From NCBI RefSeq assembly GCF_000482465.1, contig NZ_AXVJ01000040.1:62001-126000 (forward strand): a DNA stretch of 64,000 nucleotides, read 5' to 3'. Under the pieces are notes generated by a model that was not told the origin of the DNA, did not search any database, and saw only the letters and a program-made list of their open reading frames with translations. The translations under genes were made by a program, and so were the position numbers. Below, in pieces: positions 23,248-31,975 of this stretch. This DNA comes from Runella limosa DSM 17973 (GTDB taxonomy: Bacteria > Bacteroidota > Bacteroidia > Cytophagales > Spirosomataceae). Each line of letters opens with the position of its first letter. Position 1 is the first letter of the stretch.

Positions 23248-24150
23248 ATGATTTACGATAAAAATGCCCTAACAATAGAACAACACATCGCTCAGTTAAA
23301 AGAAAGAGGACTAACATTTAATGACGATGACTATGCCAAGCATTACCTTTCTCAAGTAAGTTACTACCGCCTTGCAGGATACTGGTGGCCGATGCAGAGT
23401 GACAAAGAAACCCACCTCTTTAAACCAAATAGTAAGTTTGAAGACGTAGTACATTTGTACAATTTTGACCGAGAATTGAGAATTATTCTTTTTGATGCCA
23501 TTGAAAAAATTGAGATTAGTTTGAGAACCAAATTAATCTATCACTTGTCTCATGAGTTTGACCCTTGGTGGTTCCAAAATACCGCAATTTTCCAAGATAC
23601 AGGAGCGCTTATCGAAACGTTAGCAAGCATCAAAGAGGAATTAGATCGGTCGAAAGACATTTTCATTAAAGAACACAAGAAAAAGTACAAGGATGATTCA
23701 AGACTCCCCCCCGCTTGGAAAACGCTTGAATTAACCAGTTTTGGTTCGTTATCCAAACTTTATGGAAATTTAAAAAATACTGTTCGCGCAAAAGACACCA
23801 TTGCCCAAGAGCTGGGAGCTGTCAATCACACTTACTTACCTAGCTGGTTACAATCAATCGCTCAAATTCGAAATCACTGCGCTCATCATAGCCGTTTGTG
23901 GAACAGAAATTTACCAGGAACGCCTAAAATATTGCCACGTCCTCCGCACAAGTGGGTCAAAGATGTCCCCTCTGATACTCAAAAACTGTATTTACACTTG
24001 TGTATTATGAGGTACTTATTGAACCTAATCGCTCCTGAAAATTCTTTTTCTACCAAACTACGCGATTTGTTCGGCCAATACCCCTCTGTCGATCCTAATG
24101 CCTTAGGGATGAAGCCCCATTGGCAAGATGAACCTTTGTGGCAATTGTAG
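23248..24150 (+). CDS. Abi-family (AbiF/AbiD-like) HEPN RNase, abortive infection protein
   Basis: 300 residues. The Abi_2 family pattern is clear: LTIEQHIAQLKERGL and YLSQVSYYRLAGYWWPMQ at the N-terminus, FEDVVHLYNFDRELRIILFD and IEKIEISLRTKLIYHL in the first half, and the HEPN catalytic motif RNHCAHH (Arg208, His213) in the second. Proteins of this family cut RNA and stop growth on phage infection. They are thought to be ancestors of Cas13 and can be held in check by a neighbouring RNA. A structured RNA with its own promoter lies just upstream. The gene is complete, with no sign of decay. Confidence 0.92.
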   Translation: MIYDKNALTIEQHIAQLKERGLTFNDDDYAKHYLSQVSYYRLAGYWWPMQSDKETHLFKPNSKFEDVVHLYNFDRELRIILFDAIEKIEISLRTKLIYHLSHEFDPWWFQNTAIFQDTGALIETLASIKEELDRSKDIFIKEHKKKYKDDSRLPPAWKTLELTSFGSLSKLYGNLKNTVRAKDTIAQELGAVNHTYLPSWLQSIAQIRNHCAHHSRLWNRNLPGTPKILPRPPHKWVKDVPSDTQKLYLHLCIMRYLLNLIAPENSFSTKLRDLFGQYPSVDPNALGMKPHWQDEPLWQL

Positions 24151-24188
24151 CAGCCTAGGTCGTGTTTTTTAGCTACTTTTATGGCTTC

Positions 24189-24205
24189 GTATGATCGTCT
24201 CATAC
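24189..24205. promoter_or_regulatory. short palindrome upstream of the epimerase gene
   Basis: GTATGA-TCGTC-TCATAC is a 6+6 bp inverted repeat 44 bp before the GTG start at 24249. It could be an operator for a dimeric regulator. No regulator gene is adjacent. Confidence 0.25.
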
Positions 24206-24248
24206 ACAAACATTTATTTAAGTATTTTACTACTATTTCTGTTACGCT

Positions 24249-25253
24249 GTGTCTTCAAAAACCTTTTTCTGCATTGATGCCCACACCTGCGGCAACCCCG
24301 TACGCTTAGTTGCGGGGGGCGGTCCTTTATTGGAAGGACGCAGTATGAGCGAAAAACGCCAACACTTTCTTCGTGAATACGACTGGATTCGTAAAGGCTT
24401 AATGTTTGAGCCGCGCGGCCACGATATGATGTCGGGAAGTATTTTGTACCCACCTCACGACCCCGAAAATGACGTTGCGGTGCTTTTTATCGAAACCAGC
24501 GGCTGCCTTCCCATGTGTGGTCACGGAACGATTGGCACCATCACCATTGCCATCGAACACGGGCTCATTAAACCCAAAACCCCAGGAATCGTGCGTATGG
24601 AAGCACCTGCGGGCTTGGTACTTATTAGCTACGAACAAGTAGGTAACAAAGTAAAATGGGTAAAACTGGTCAACGTCCCAGCGTATCTTGCCGCTGAGGG
24701 AATCGAAGTCGAATGTCCCGATTTGGGGCTATTGAAAGTGGATGTTGCCTACGGAGGAAATTTTTACGCCATTGTGGATGTGCAAGAAAACTTCCCAGGG
24801 CTTGAACACTTCAAGGCCGAACAACTGGTAGCTTGGGCACGGGTTTTACGTCAACGTATCAACGAAAACCACACGTTTGTTCACCCCAACGACCCTACCA
24901 TCAACGGACTAAGCCACATTGAGTGGACAGGCGCAGTCATCGACCCTACTTCATCAGCCAGAAATGCCGTTTTCTACGGCGATAAGGCAATCGACCGCTC
25001 TCCTTGCGGTACAGGTACGTCGGCTCGTATGGCGCAGTGGGCTGCTCAGGGTAAACTAAAAAAAGGTGATACGTTCGTCCACGAAAGCATCATTGGAAGT
25101 AAATTCATTGGCACGGTAGAAGACACGGCCAAAGTAGGTAATTTTGAGGCTATTGTGCCTGGTATTCAAGGTTGGGCCAAAGTATATGGCCTCAATACCA
25201 TCACCATCGACGACGAAGATGACCCGTATGCACACGGGTTTCAGGTGATATAA
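24249..25253 (+). CDS. proline racemase superfamily enzyme, 4-hydroxyproline 2-epimerase-like
   Basis: 334 residues starting at a GTG, since no ATG precedes the conserved opening FFCIDAHTCGNPVRLV. Both catalytic cysteines are present: Cys90 in MCGHGTIG and Cys253 in DRSPCGTGTSARMAQW. So it is an epimerase or racemase rather than a dehydratase, which has Thr at the second site. Members with this pattern convert trans-4-hydroxy-L-proline to cis-4-hydroxy-D-proline for collagen-derived hydroxyproline use; proline racemase is an alternative. No oxidase of that pathway is adjacent. Followed by a terminator-like repeat. Confidence 0.88.
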   Translation: MSSKTFFCIDAHTCGNPVRLVAGGGPLLEGRSMSEKRQHFLREYDWIRKGLMFEPRGHDMMSGSILYPPHDPENDVAVLFIETSGCLPMCGHGTIGTITIAIEHGLIKPKTPGIVRMEAPAGLVLISYEQVGNKVKWVKLVNVPAYLAAEGIEVECPDLGLLKVDVAYGGNFYAIVDVQENFPGLEHFKAEQLVAWARVLRQRINENHTFVHPNDPTINGLSHIEWTGAVIDPTSSARNAVFYGDKAIDRSPCGTGTSARMAQWAAQGKLKKGDTFVHESIIGSKFIGTVEDTAKVGNFEAIVPGIQGWAKVYGLNTITIDDEDDPYAHGFQVI

Positions 25254-25260
25254 TTTTTTA

Positions 25261-25360
25261 AACCTATAAGGTCTAATTATTAAAGCAGTCAGACCTTATA
25301 GGTTTTGATAACCTCTTAAACCTATGAGGTCTGTTTATCGTAGTAATCAGACCTCATAGC
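25261..25360. repeat. two tandem hairpins, AGACCTTATAGGTT family, between convergent genes
   Basis: Hairpin 1 pairs AACCTATAAGGTCT (25261-25274) with AGACCTTATAGGTT (25291-25304), 14 bp perfect. Hairpin 2 at 58 bp spacing pairs AACCTATGAGGTCT (25319-25332) with AGACCTCATAG (25349-25359). The T/A substitution in the stem is matched on the other arm, so the stem is conserved by compensation. Related to 428-460. Also fits a bidirectional terminator. Confidence 0.8.
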
Positions 25361-25367
25361 TTTGATA

Positions 25368-26141
25368 TTATTCAGGCGTTACGTACGCCGCTGTGATACC
25401 TCCATCTACAAGAAACTCAGTACCTGTTACGTACGAAGATTCGTCCGACGCTAAGTACAAGACAGCGTACGCCATTTCTTTGGCTTCGCCAAAACGTCCC
25501 ATTGGGATATGTACCAAACGGCGTTGTTTTTTCTCTTCAGTACTCAAAAACTTCATCAACAATTCAGTGCGTAGTGGCCCTGGGCAAAGTGCGTTTACGC
25601 GGATGTTCTCACGGGCGTGAATCACTGCCAACTCGCGACTCATCGAAAGAACCGCTCCTTTGCTTGCCGTATAAGCTACTTGTGGTGTAGCAGCACCCAA
25701 CAACGCTACAAATGACGCCGTATTGATGATGCTTCCTCCACCCGCGCGACGAAGCGCTGGGATGGCGTATTTACAACCAAAGAACACCCCTTTTACGTTG
25801 ATATTCATGGTCAAGTCCCAAACTGATTCTTCGGTCGTAACGGCGTTGTCGTCGTCGCTGTGCATGATACCAGCGTTGTTGAAAACAACATTCAATTTGC
25901 CGAATGTTTGTTCAGCAACCGCGACCATGTTTTCACAGTCTGCCGCTTTCGATACGTCGGCACGTACATAGACCGCTTGACCGCCTTGAGCTTTGATGAG
26001 GTCAGCAGTTTCTTGCCCTGCGGTATCATTTACGTCAGCTACCACTACTGCTGCTCCTTCTTGAGCAAACAATAATGCCGTCTCACGGCCAATTCCGCTA
26101 CTTCCTCCAGTAATAAGGGCTACTTTGTCTTTTAAGCGCAT
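25368..26141 (-). CDS. short-chain dehydrogenase/reductase (classical SDR)
   Basis: 257 residues with every classical SDR element: nucleotide-binding TGGSSGIGRETA (about 11-22), DVSKAADCE, the NNAGIMH motif at about 88-94, the catalytic Ser region (SIINTASFVALLG), and YTASKGAVLSMSRELA with the catalytic Tyr and Lys. The Asp after strand 2 (VVVADVND) points to NAD preference. C-terminal end YVTGTEFLVDGGITA is typical. Substrate unknown; annotated relatives are 3-oxoacyl-ACP reductase-like or glucose 1-dehydrogenase-like. Confidence 0.92.
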   Translation of the reverse strand: MRLKDKVALITGGSSGIGRETALLFAQEGAAVVVADVNDTAGQETADLIKAQGGQAVYVRADVSKAADCENMVAVAEQTFGKLNVVFNNAGIMHSDDDNAVTTEESVWDLTMNINVKGVFFGCKYAIPALRRAGGGSIINTASFVALLGAATPQVAYTASKGAVLSMSRELAVIHARENIRVNALCPGPLRTELLMKFLSTEEKKQRRLVHIPMGRFGEAKEMAYAVLYLASDESSYVTGTEFLVDGGITAAYVTPE

Positions 26142-26210
26142 GTTGTACAGATGATTTTAAATTGGTGTTATATAACAAAAATAGATTCGGTATGGAATTC
26201 TTAGCGCCTT

Positions 26211-27989
26211 CTATCGCGCCCAATCCTCATAAATTGCTTTTTGCAAAGGCGTAGGATTGGTAGTGCGCCTAATGGGATACTCTTTTTCTTTTTTTATTCC
26301 CAATGGCACGATTACTTCTTTTCGCTCTTCTTTTTGTAGGTACACGATCTTAACGGACTCGGTTGGCTTCTTTTGAGCAATTACCTCGTTCCACAATCGT
26401 GCTGGACGTCCGTCTATTTCTAGCAAGACTGTTTGTCGGCGCAACTTTGCATCCCACGCGGGCGATGGCCACTCAACATTTGACACAATCACCGTATCGT
26501 TTCGCATCCGTGTCGATACCCCAAGCCATGCCCCTGGCAGTGTTTTGGTTGTGGTATCTATTTCTAAACCCGCATAATGCAAATAACTAGGGTATTTCAA
26601 TTCTTGGGTAGTAGTAACGTACCTAAGAATATCATCTATGGACGTACCTGCTATTTTCTCCGCCACATCTTTAAACTCTGTTTCGGTGAAACCACGCTTT
26701 TTTGACTGATAATACCGCCGATACAATGCCTGCATGACATCATCAAGCGACTTCTTGTTTTGGGTTTCGTGCCTTATTTTCAAGTCCAGCAACCACCCCA
26801 CTACGGGGCCTTTGTCATAGTAGGAAATGGTTTTGTTTACCTCCTCACCAGTTCGTCCAAAAGGCCCATCCGACCATGTTTCAAAACTTGCTTCGGCCAG
26901 CGACTGATACATTCGCCCAGGTTTGTTTTCAAAAGCAAGGATATTGGTTCGAAGCGACTGCAGGAGTTGTTTTTCGTCCGTAATTCCTGCCCTTTTTAGA
27001 ATCAGGTATTCATAATACACCGTCAATCCTTCCGATACCCATAACATTTTGGTGCGATTGCCATTTTCGTAATCAAACGGCCCCAACTCCACAGGGCGAA
27101 TGCGTTTAACATTGTAATGATGAAAATATTCGTGAGCCAAAAAATTCAGCATCCGCACTCGCCCTTCTGGACTGTTAAGAGCCGAGCCATCAAAACTTAT
27201 GGCCGTTGAGTTAGCGTGCTCAATTCCTCCCTGTCCTGGCCCAATGGCTAAAAAAGTATAATGTTTATACGGAATATCCCCAATAATATCGGAGGCTTTG
27301 TCAATGATTTTACTCAAATCATCGACAAACTTCGCTCGGTCAAACTCCCCAAGCTTGTACCCAATGAATCGATGCGCAATGCCTTTTACTTTGAACGAAG
27401 GCAATTCTTCTAAATTCCCCATTAAAATCGGGCTGTCATACAAAACATCGTAGTTGGCAGCATAAAAAGAGTGTAGCCGACCGTCAACAGGTTCTAGCCC
27501 TGTCGCTACTTTATTCCACTTAGCCCAAGGCAAGATGTTCACAGTGCTTGGCAAATTCAACGCTCCAGCAGGGTACAAAAAAACGCTTGTCGGAACAATG
27601 TAGCCTCGTTCTTCATCTAAGTAGCTATTGGCCACAAATTTACGATCGGCTAAAATGGCGTATTTTAAACGAATTTCACCTTTGGGAGCATCTACTTCCC
27701 ACGTTGTAGTACTTTTCTTTTGCCAGGCCAGCGGCTTACCGTCGGCGGTAGTCGCACTAAAGTGCAAGAGCTTTTCAGCATAGTTCATTCGTTGATAATA
27801 CCCAGGTGACCATATCGGCATTTTAAAATCAATTTTTCCTGCCTTTGTTCCTGTGTATTTCATTTCAACCTGAAACAAGTGCGTTGCTGGGTCATCAACT
27901 GCGACGGTAAAAGTTACTTTCTGTGCGTAGAGCGAATGAAAGCTACCAACACTCCATAAAAGCAGGGCAAAACGTAAAAAAAGATTCAT
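26211..27989 (-). CDS. M61-family metallopeptidase with PDZ domain, exported
   Basis: 592 residues with a signal peptide (about 1-22, SLYAQ). The N-terminal beta domain (KIDFKMPIWSPGYYQRMNYA) is typical of M61 glycyl aminopeptidase relatives. The zinc site is NFLAHEYFHHYNVKRIRP (HEYFHH) with a distal Glu in MLWVSEGLTVYYEY. A PDZ-like domain follows at about 495-565 (GAWLGVSTRMRNDTVIVSNV). Family members remove N-terminal glycine or alanine residues. It stands apart from the hypothetical and M20 genes further upstream on the same strand. Confidence 0.92.
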   Translation of the reverse strand: MNLFLRFALLLWSVGSFHSLYAQKVTFTVAVDDPATHLFQVEMKYTGTKAGKIDFKMPIWSPGYYQRMNYAEKLLHFSATTADGKPLAWQKKSTTTWEVDAPKGEIRLKYAILADRKFVANSYLDEERGYIVPTSVFLYPAGALNLPSTVNILPWAKWNKVATGLEPVDGRLHSFYAANYDVLYDSPILMGNLEELPSFKVKGIAHRFIGYKLGEFDRAKFVDDLSKIIDKASDIIGDIPYKHYTFLAIGPGQGGIEHANSTAISFDGSALNSPEGRVRMLNFLAHEYFHHYNVKRIRPVELGPFDYENGNRTKMLWVSEGLTVYYEYLILKRAGITDEKQLLQSLRTNILAFENKPGRMYQSLAEASFETWSDGPFGRTGEEVNKTISYYDKGPVVGWLLDLKIRHETQNKKSLDDVMQALYRRYYQSKKRGFTETEFKDVAEKIAGTSIDDILRYVTTTQELKYPSYLHYAGLEIDTTTKTLPGAWLGVSTRMRNDTVIVSNVEWPSPAWDAKLRRQTVLLEIDGRPARLWNEVIAQKKPTESVKIVYLQKEERKEVIVPLGIKKEKEYPIRRTTNPTPLQKAIYEDWAR

Positions 27990-28047
27990 TGATGAAGTAG
28001 AATGCTAAGGCACTGATTATTTGTTTCGATTTAATTGCGTACTTAAA

Positions 28048-28512
28048 TCACAAGCGCATTTCTTTAGGAATCATTCCCATAAATGCTTTATAGACCCGTA
28101 CCACACCCTCAGGTGCGGGGTGTTTGGGGTCGCCCCAGCTTACTTTGTGTTCTTTTTTTCCTTTTTTGTAAATCAGGAAATACGAAATACGGCTTGGGTG
28201 TTGAAAGGCTATTTTTTCAAAATCAATGTCTTTCAACGATTGAAACGCCGTGGCTACATTTTTGGGTGTTTGTCCACCCAATACCTCCAATTCTTTGGCA
28301 GAATTGATGCGGCGATAAATCCCTCCGTCTTCCAACAAACGGTATTCTTTTTCTAAATTTCCGATGCTTTGACCCACAATCAACTGCTGACCTTCATACG
28401 TAAAGGGGTGTTTTGACACGGCAAAAGGCGTCGGTTTCGGTGGCGTTTCTTGTCCCAAAGCCACCGAAATTACCCCCACAATCAAAATGACTATAATCAA
28501 TAACTGCTTCAT
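28048..28512 (-). CDS. hypothetical exported protein
   Basis: 154 residues with a clear signal peptide (KQLLIIVILIVGVISVALGQE). No family recognised. The mature part begins with a Pro-rich stretch and contains alternating charged and aromatic residues (FEKIAFQHPSRISYFLIYKKG), which suggests a small globular periplasmic domain. It lies 4 bp after the M20 gene stop on the same strand, so they are co-transcribed and may share a role in peptide handling. Confidence 0.75.
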   Translation of the reverse strand: MKQLLIIVILIVGVISVALGQETPPKPTPFAVSKHPFTYEGQQLIVGQSIGNLEKEYRLLEDGGIYRRINSAKELEVLGGQTPKNVATAFQSLKDIDFEKIAFQHPSRISYFLIYKKGKKEHKVSWGDPKHPAPEGVVRVYKAFMGMIPKEMRL

Positions 28513-28516
28513 AAAT

Positions 28517-29704
28517 TTAGCTGAGTTTCAATTCCTCTAACGCCAACCATGCCATTAAGCCTGGCCCTATTTCCAATGCCGATTCGTCAATGTCAAACGT
28601 AGGCGTGTGTACGCCCGAAATAATTCCTCTTGCCTCGTTACGCGTTCCTAAACGGTAAAAACAAGCATCAGTTACTTGCGAATAAAATGCAAAATCTTCG
28701 CCTGCCAACCACAAATCGAGGTCAATTACGTTCTCAGCTCCCATGTACGACACCGCCGCTGCTTTGGTACGGCGCGTGAGTTCGGGGTGGTTTTTGAGGA
28801 ATGGATAGCCTTTACGCACTTCCACGTCGCAGCTTCCGCCCATGGCTTCGGCCAATCCTTGCGCAATTTTGGTAATACGCTTCCAGCCTTCTTCGCGCCA
28901 TTCTTCATCCATACAACGGAACGTACCTTCTATATATACTTCGTTCGGAATGACGTTGGTTGCACCGTTGGCAATCACTTTTCCAAACGACAAGACCGAC
29001 GGCGCGGCGGGTTTACGGTTACGACTAATGACTTGTTGCAACCCAACAATAACGTGCGAAGCAATCAACACGGGGTCGATAAGGGTATCGGGCATCGCGC
29101 CGTGGCCACCCTTTCCTTTGACGGTCAAGTACAATTCATCCGTACTGGCCATGTACATACCTTCACGGAAACCAATTTTTCCCACGGGAATATTAGGCGC
29201 AACGTGTTGTCCTAAAATACTTGCTGGACTAGGGTTTTGAAGCACTCCTTCTTTGATCATCAACGAGGCACCTCCAGGAATTTTTTCTTCGCCAGGCTGA
29301 AAAATCAGCTTTACCGACCCTTCAAATTCGTCGCGGAGTTCGTGCAAAATACGTGCTGTTGCCAACAACGACGACGTATGCACATCATGCCCACAAGCGT
29401 GCATCACGCCAGGATTTTGTGATTTATAAGGAACGTCGTTTGCTTCAACAATCGGAAGGGCGTCCATGTCGGCCCGTAGTGCCACCACTCGGCTACTTGG
29501 GTTGCGGCCTTCAACAAGGGCTACTACCCCCGTCGCAGCAACACCTTCTTGGGGCGTAATTCCTATTTGTTTCAATTCATTGGCCACAAATTTTGCCGTA
29601 TTGTACTCTTGAAACGATAACTCTGGATTTGTATGTAAGTAATGTCGGTTAGCCACGGTAGCTGCGGCGTAGGCCTTCGACAAGGCTTTGATTTTTTCTA
29701 ACAT
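28517..29704 (-). CDS. M20-family amidohydrolase/carboxypeptidase
   Basis: 395 residues, no signal peptide, so cytoplasmic. The M20D (amidohydrolase) pattern is present: NPELSFQEYNTAKFV, metal-binding MHACGHDVHTSSLLATA, FQPGEEKIPGGASLMI, and GKGGHGAMPDTLIDPVL in the dimerisation domain. Near the end LWLAGEDFAFYSQ supplies further ligands. Such enzymes hydrolyse N-acyl or indole-conjugated amino acids. First gene of a two-gene unit with the exported hypothetical protein. Confidence 0.93.
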   Translation of the reverse strand: MLEKIKALSKAYAAATVANRHYLHTNPELSFQEYNTAKFVANELKQIGITPQEGVAATGVVALVEGRNPSSRVVALRADMDALPIVEANDVPYKSQNPGVMHACGHDVHTSSLLATARILHELRDEFEGSVKLIFQPGEEKIPGGASLMIKEGVLQNPSPASILGQHVAPNIPVGKIGFREGMYMASTDELYLTVKGKGGHGAMPDTLIDPVLIASHVIVGLQQVISRNRKPAAPSVLSFGKVIANGATNVIPNEVYIEGTFRCMDEEWREEGWKRITKIAQGLAEAMGGSCDVEVRKGYPFLKNHPELTRRTKAAAVSYMGAENVIDLDLWLAGEDFAFYSQVTDACFYRLGTRNEARGIISGVHTPTFDIDESALEIGPGLMAWLALEELKLS

Positions 29705-29811
29705 GGTAATTAGTCTTAACTTTGACCAGACAAAACTACAAAATAGAACATCGGAAGACGCAAATACGGGCGATTTTCGCAGATAAATTCTATTTTTCTA
29801 TACGCTGACGC

Positions 29812-30384
29812 ATGAAAATCGGACTATTCTTCGGCTCATTTAATCCCATTCACATGGGACACCTCATCATTGCCAATACCATGGCCACGGCAACCGACCT
29901 CGAACAAATATGGTTTGTGGTTTCGCCCCAAAATCCGTTCAAAAAAAACAAGAGTCTGCTGCACGAGTTTGACCGTTTTGACATGGTGGACCGCGCGATT
30001 TCGGACAACCCTAAATTAAAAGTAACCGACATAGAATTTTCGATGCCTCGCCCGAGCTATACCATTGATACTCTGACGAAATTGCAAGAAAAATTCCCGC
30101 AGCATACCTTCAAATTAATCATCGGAGAAGACAATTTGGAGCAATTTAAGAACTGGAAAAACCACGAAGCCATCCTTCAGTACTACGGTTTATACGTTTA
30201 TCCACGTCCAAATTCGGCTCCTCACGAATTTGGCAATCACCCTGCCGTACAATTCATTTCGGCCCCGCTACTCGACATATCCGCAACATATATTCGTGAT
30301 TGTATCAAAAACAATCGTTCTATTCGGTACATGGTGCCTGACATTGTCGAAGAAATGATTTCAAGGAAGAAATTTTATATTTGA
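29812..30384 (+). CDS. nadD: nicotinate-nucleotide adenylyltransferase
   Basis: 190 residues, full length. The nucleotidyltransferase (HxGH) motif is in GLFFGSFNPIHMGHLIIAN, the family-specific VVSPQNPFKKN follows, and ISATYIRDCIKNNRSIRYMVP is the C-terminal signature. It joins nicotinate mononucleotide with ATP in NAD synthesis. The promoter for acpP starts at its last codons, so the two genes may be read separately. Confidence 0.97.
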   Translation: MKIGLFFGSFNPIHMGHLIIANTMATATDLEQIWFVVSPQNPFKKNKSLLHEFDRFDMVDRAISDNPKLKVTDIEFSMPRPSYTIDTLTKLQEKFPQHTFKLIIGEDNLEQFKNWKNHEAILQYYGLYVYPRPNSAPHEFGNHPAVQFISAPLLDISATYIRDCIKNNRSIRYMVPDIVEEMISRKKFYI

Positions 30385-30411
30385 CAATATGCTTTGAAAT
30401 ACATTACTTTG
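30381..30411 (+). promoter_or_regulatory. candidate promoter of acpP-fabF-rnc
   Basis: A -33 TTG at 30381-30383 and TTACTTTG at 30404-30411 (one mismatch to TAnnTTTG) are 20 bp apart, the spacing usual for Bacteroidota sigma-A promoters. It overlaps the nadD stop codon. Confidence 0.55.
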
Positions 30412-30441
30412 CAGCGATTTTGAACCAAACTTCTCACAAAA

Positions 30442-30678
30442 ATGTCAGAGATTGCAAGCAAAGTAAAACAGATTATTGTTGACAAATTAGGCGTAGATGC
30501 AGCCGAAGTGACTGATGAAGCAAGCTTCACAAACGATCTTGGTGCGGATTCGCTTGACACGGTAGAATTGATCATGGAATTCGAAAAAGAATTCAACGTA
30601 TCAATTCCTGATGACCAAGCTGAAAACATCGGCACTGTAGGTCAAGCAGTAAAATACCTCGAAGAAAACGTCAAATAA
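30442..30678 (+). CDS. acpP: acyl carrier protein
   Basis: 78 residues, acidic, four-helix pattern. The phosphopantetheine attachment site is Ser37 in [13 protein letters not shown]. Carries growing acyl chains in fatty acid synthesis. It lies directly before fabF, the usual order. Codon use is highly biased to common codons, as expected for an abundant protein. Confidence 0.98.
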   Translation: MSEIASKVKQIIVDKLGVDAAEVTDEASFTNDLGADSLDTVELIMEFEKEFNVSIPDDQAENIGTVGQAVKYLEENVK

Positions 30679-30709
30679 GCATATTTTTTGTAACTTATAG
30701 ATCCATTTT

Positions 30710-31963
30710 ATGATTCTAAAGCGAGTGGTAGTGACAGGTATGGGGGCGTTGACTCCCATCGGTAACACACTATCGGAATACAAGGAAGGGTTGTTTAACG
30801 GTGTCAGCGGAGCTGGCCCCATCACCCGATTTGATGCGACCAAATTCAAAACCCGCTTCGCTTGCGAAGTGAAGGGACTTGACATGGCCCAGTTTATTCC
30901 TCGTCAAGAAGCTCGTAAAATGGATCTTTTTACACAATTTGCTGTCGTCGTTGGCGATGAGGCGGTAAAAGATAGCGGGCTAGACCTTGAAAAGGAAAAT
31001 CTCGACCGTGCTGGCGTTATTTGGGGTTCAGGAATTGGAGGTCTTAAAACGTTTGAAGAAGAAGTGCTTTCTTTTGGGAAAGGCGACGGTACTCCTCGTT
31101 TTAATCCATTCTTTATCCCTAAAATGATTGCCGACAGTGCTTCGGGGATTCTTTCGATGCGTCACGGATTCCGTGGGCCTACTTACGTAACCGTTTCGGC
31201 CTGTGCTTCTTCTAACAACGCTATCATCGATGCTTTTAACTACATTCGTTTGGGCAAAATTGATTTTTGCTTGACGGGTGGGTCAGAAGCAGCCGTTACG
31301 CAAGCAGGCGTGGGTGGATTCAACTCCCTCAAAGCCCTTTCGGAACGTAACGACGATTATTTAACGGCATCTCGCCCGTATGACCAAGACCGCGACGGTT
31401 TTGTGTTGGGCGAAGGTGGTGCAGGATTGATTCTCGAAGATTATGACCATGCGATTGCCCGTGGAGCTAAAATCTACGCGGAACTTATCGGTGGTGGTAT
31501 GTCTTCGGACGCGTATCACATCACTGCTCCCCACCCTGATGGTATCGGCGCTTACTTGTGCATGAAAAATGCCCTTGAAGACGCTGGTATCAACCCTGAG
31601 GACGTGGACTATGTAAATACCCACGGAACATCGACACCGATTGGAGACCCTCAAGAGATTAAAGCGATTGAACGACTTTTTGGAGAACACGCTTACAAAC
31701 TCAACATTAGCTCAACCAAATCAATGATTGGGCACTTGTTGGGCGGAGCAGGAGCGGTAGAAGCGGTGGCATCGATTCTGGCTATTCAGCACGGAATTAT
31801 CCCGCCAACCATCAACCACTTTACGGATGACCCAGACATCAACCCTCGCTTAAACTTGACATTCAATAAAGCGCAAGAACGCGAAGTGAAAATTGCACTT
31901 AGTAACACTTTTGGCTTCGGTGGACATAATACTTGCGTCATATTTCGTAAATTTGAAGGATAA
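30710..31963 (+). CDS. fabF: 3-oxoacyl-ACP synthase II (KAS II)
   Basis: 417 residues, full length. The Cys-His-His catalytic triad is Cys165 (VSACASSNNA), His305 (VNTHGTSTPIGD) and His342 (MIGHLLGGAGAVE). The enzyme elongates acyl-ACP with malonyl-ACP and governs temperature-dependent unsaturated fatty acid levels. Follows acpP by 31 bp and precedes rnc by 12 bp, forming one operon. Confidence 0.98.
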   Translation: MILKRVVVTGMGALTPIGNTLSEYKEGLFNGVSGAGPITRFDATKFKTRFACEVKGLDMAQFIPRQEARKMDLFTQFAVVVGDEAVKDSGLDLEKENLDRAGVIWGSGIGGLKTFEEEVLSFGKGDGTPRFNPFFIPKMIADSASGILSMRHGFRGPTYVTVSACASSNNAIIDAFNYIRLGKIDFCLTGGSEAAVTQAGVGGFNSLKALSERNDDYLTASRPYDQDRDGFVLGEGGAGLILEDYDHAIARGAKIYAELIGGGMSSDAYHITAPHPDGIGAYLCMKNALEDAGINPEDVDYVNTHGTSTPIGDPQEIKAIERLFGEHAYKLNISSTKSMIGHLLGGAGAVEAVASILAIQHGIIPPTINHFTDDPDINPRLNLTFNKAQEREVKIALSNTFGFGGHNTCVIFRKFEG

Positions 31964-31975
31964 AATTCATCCCAA

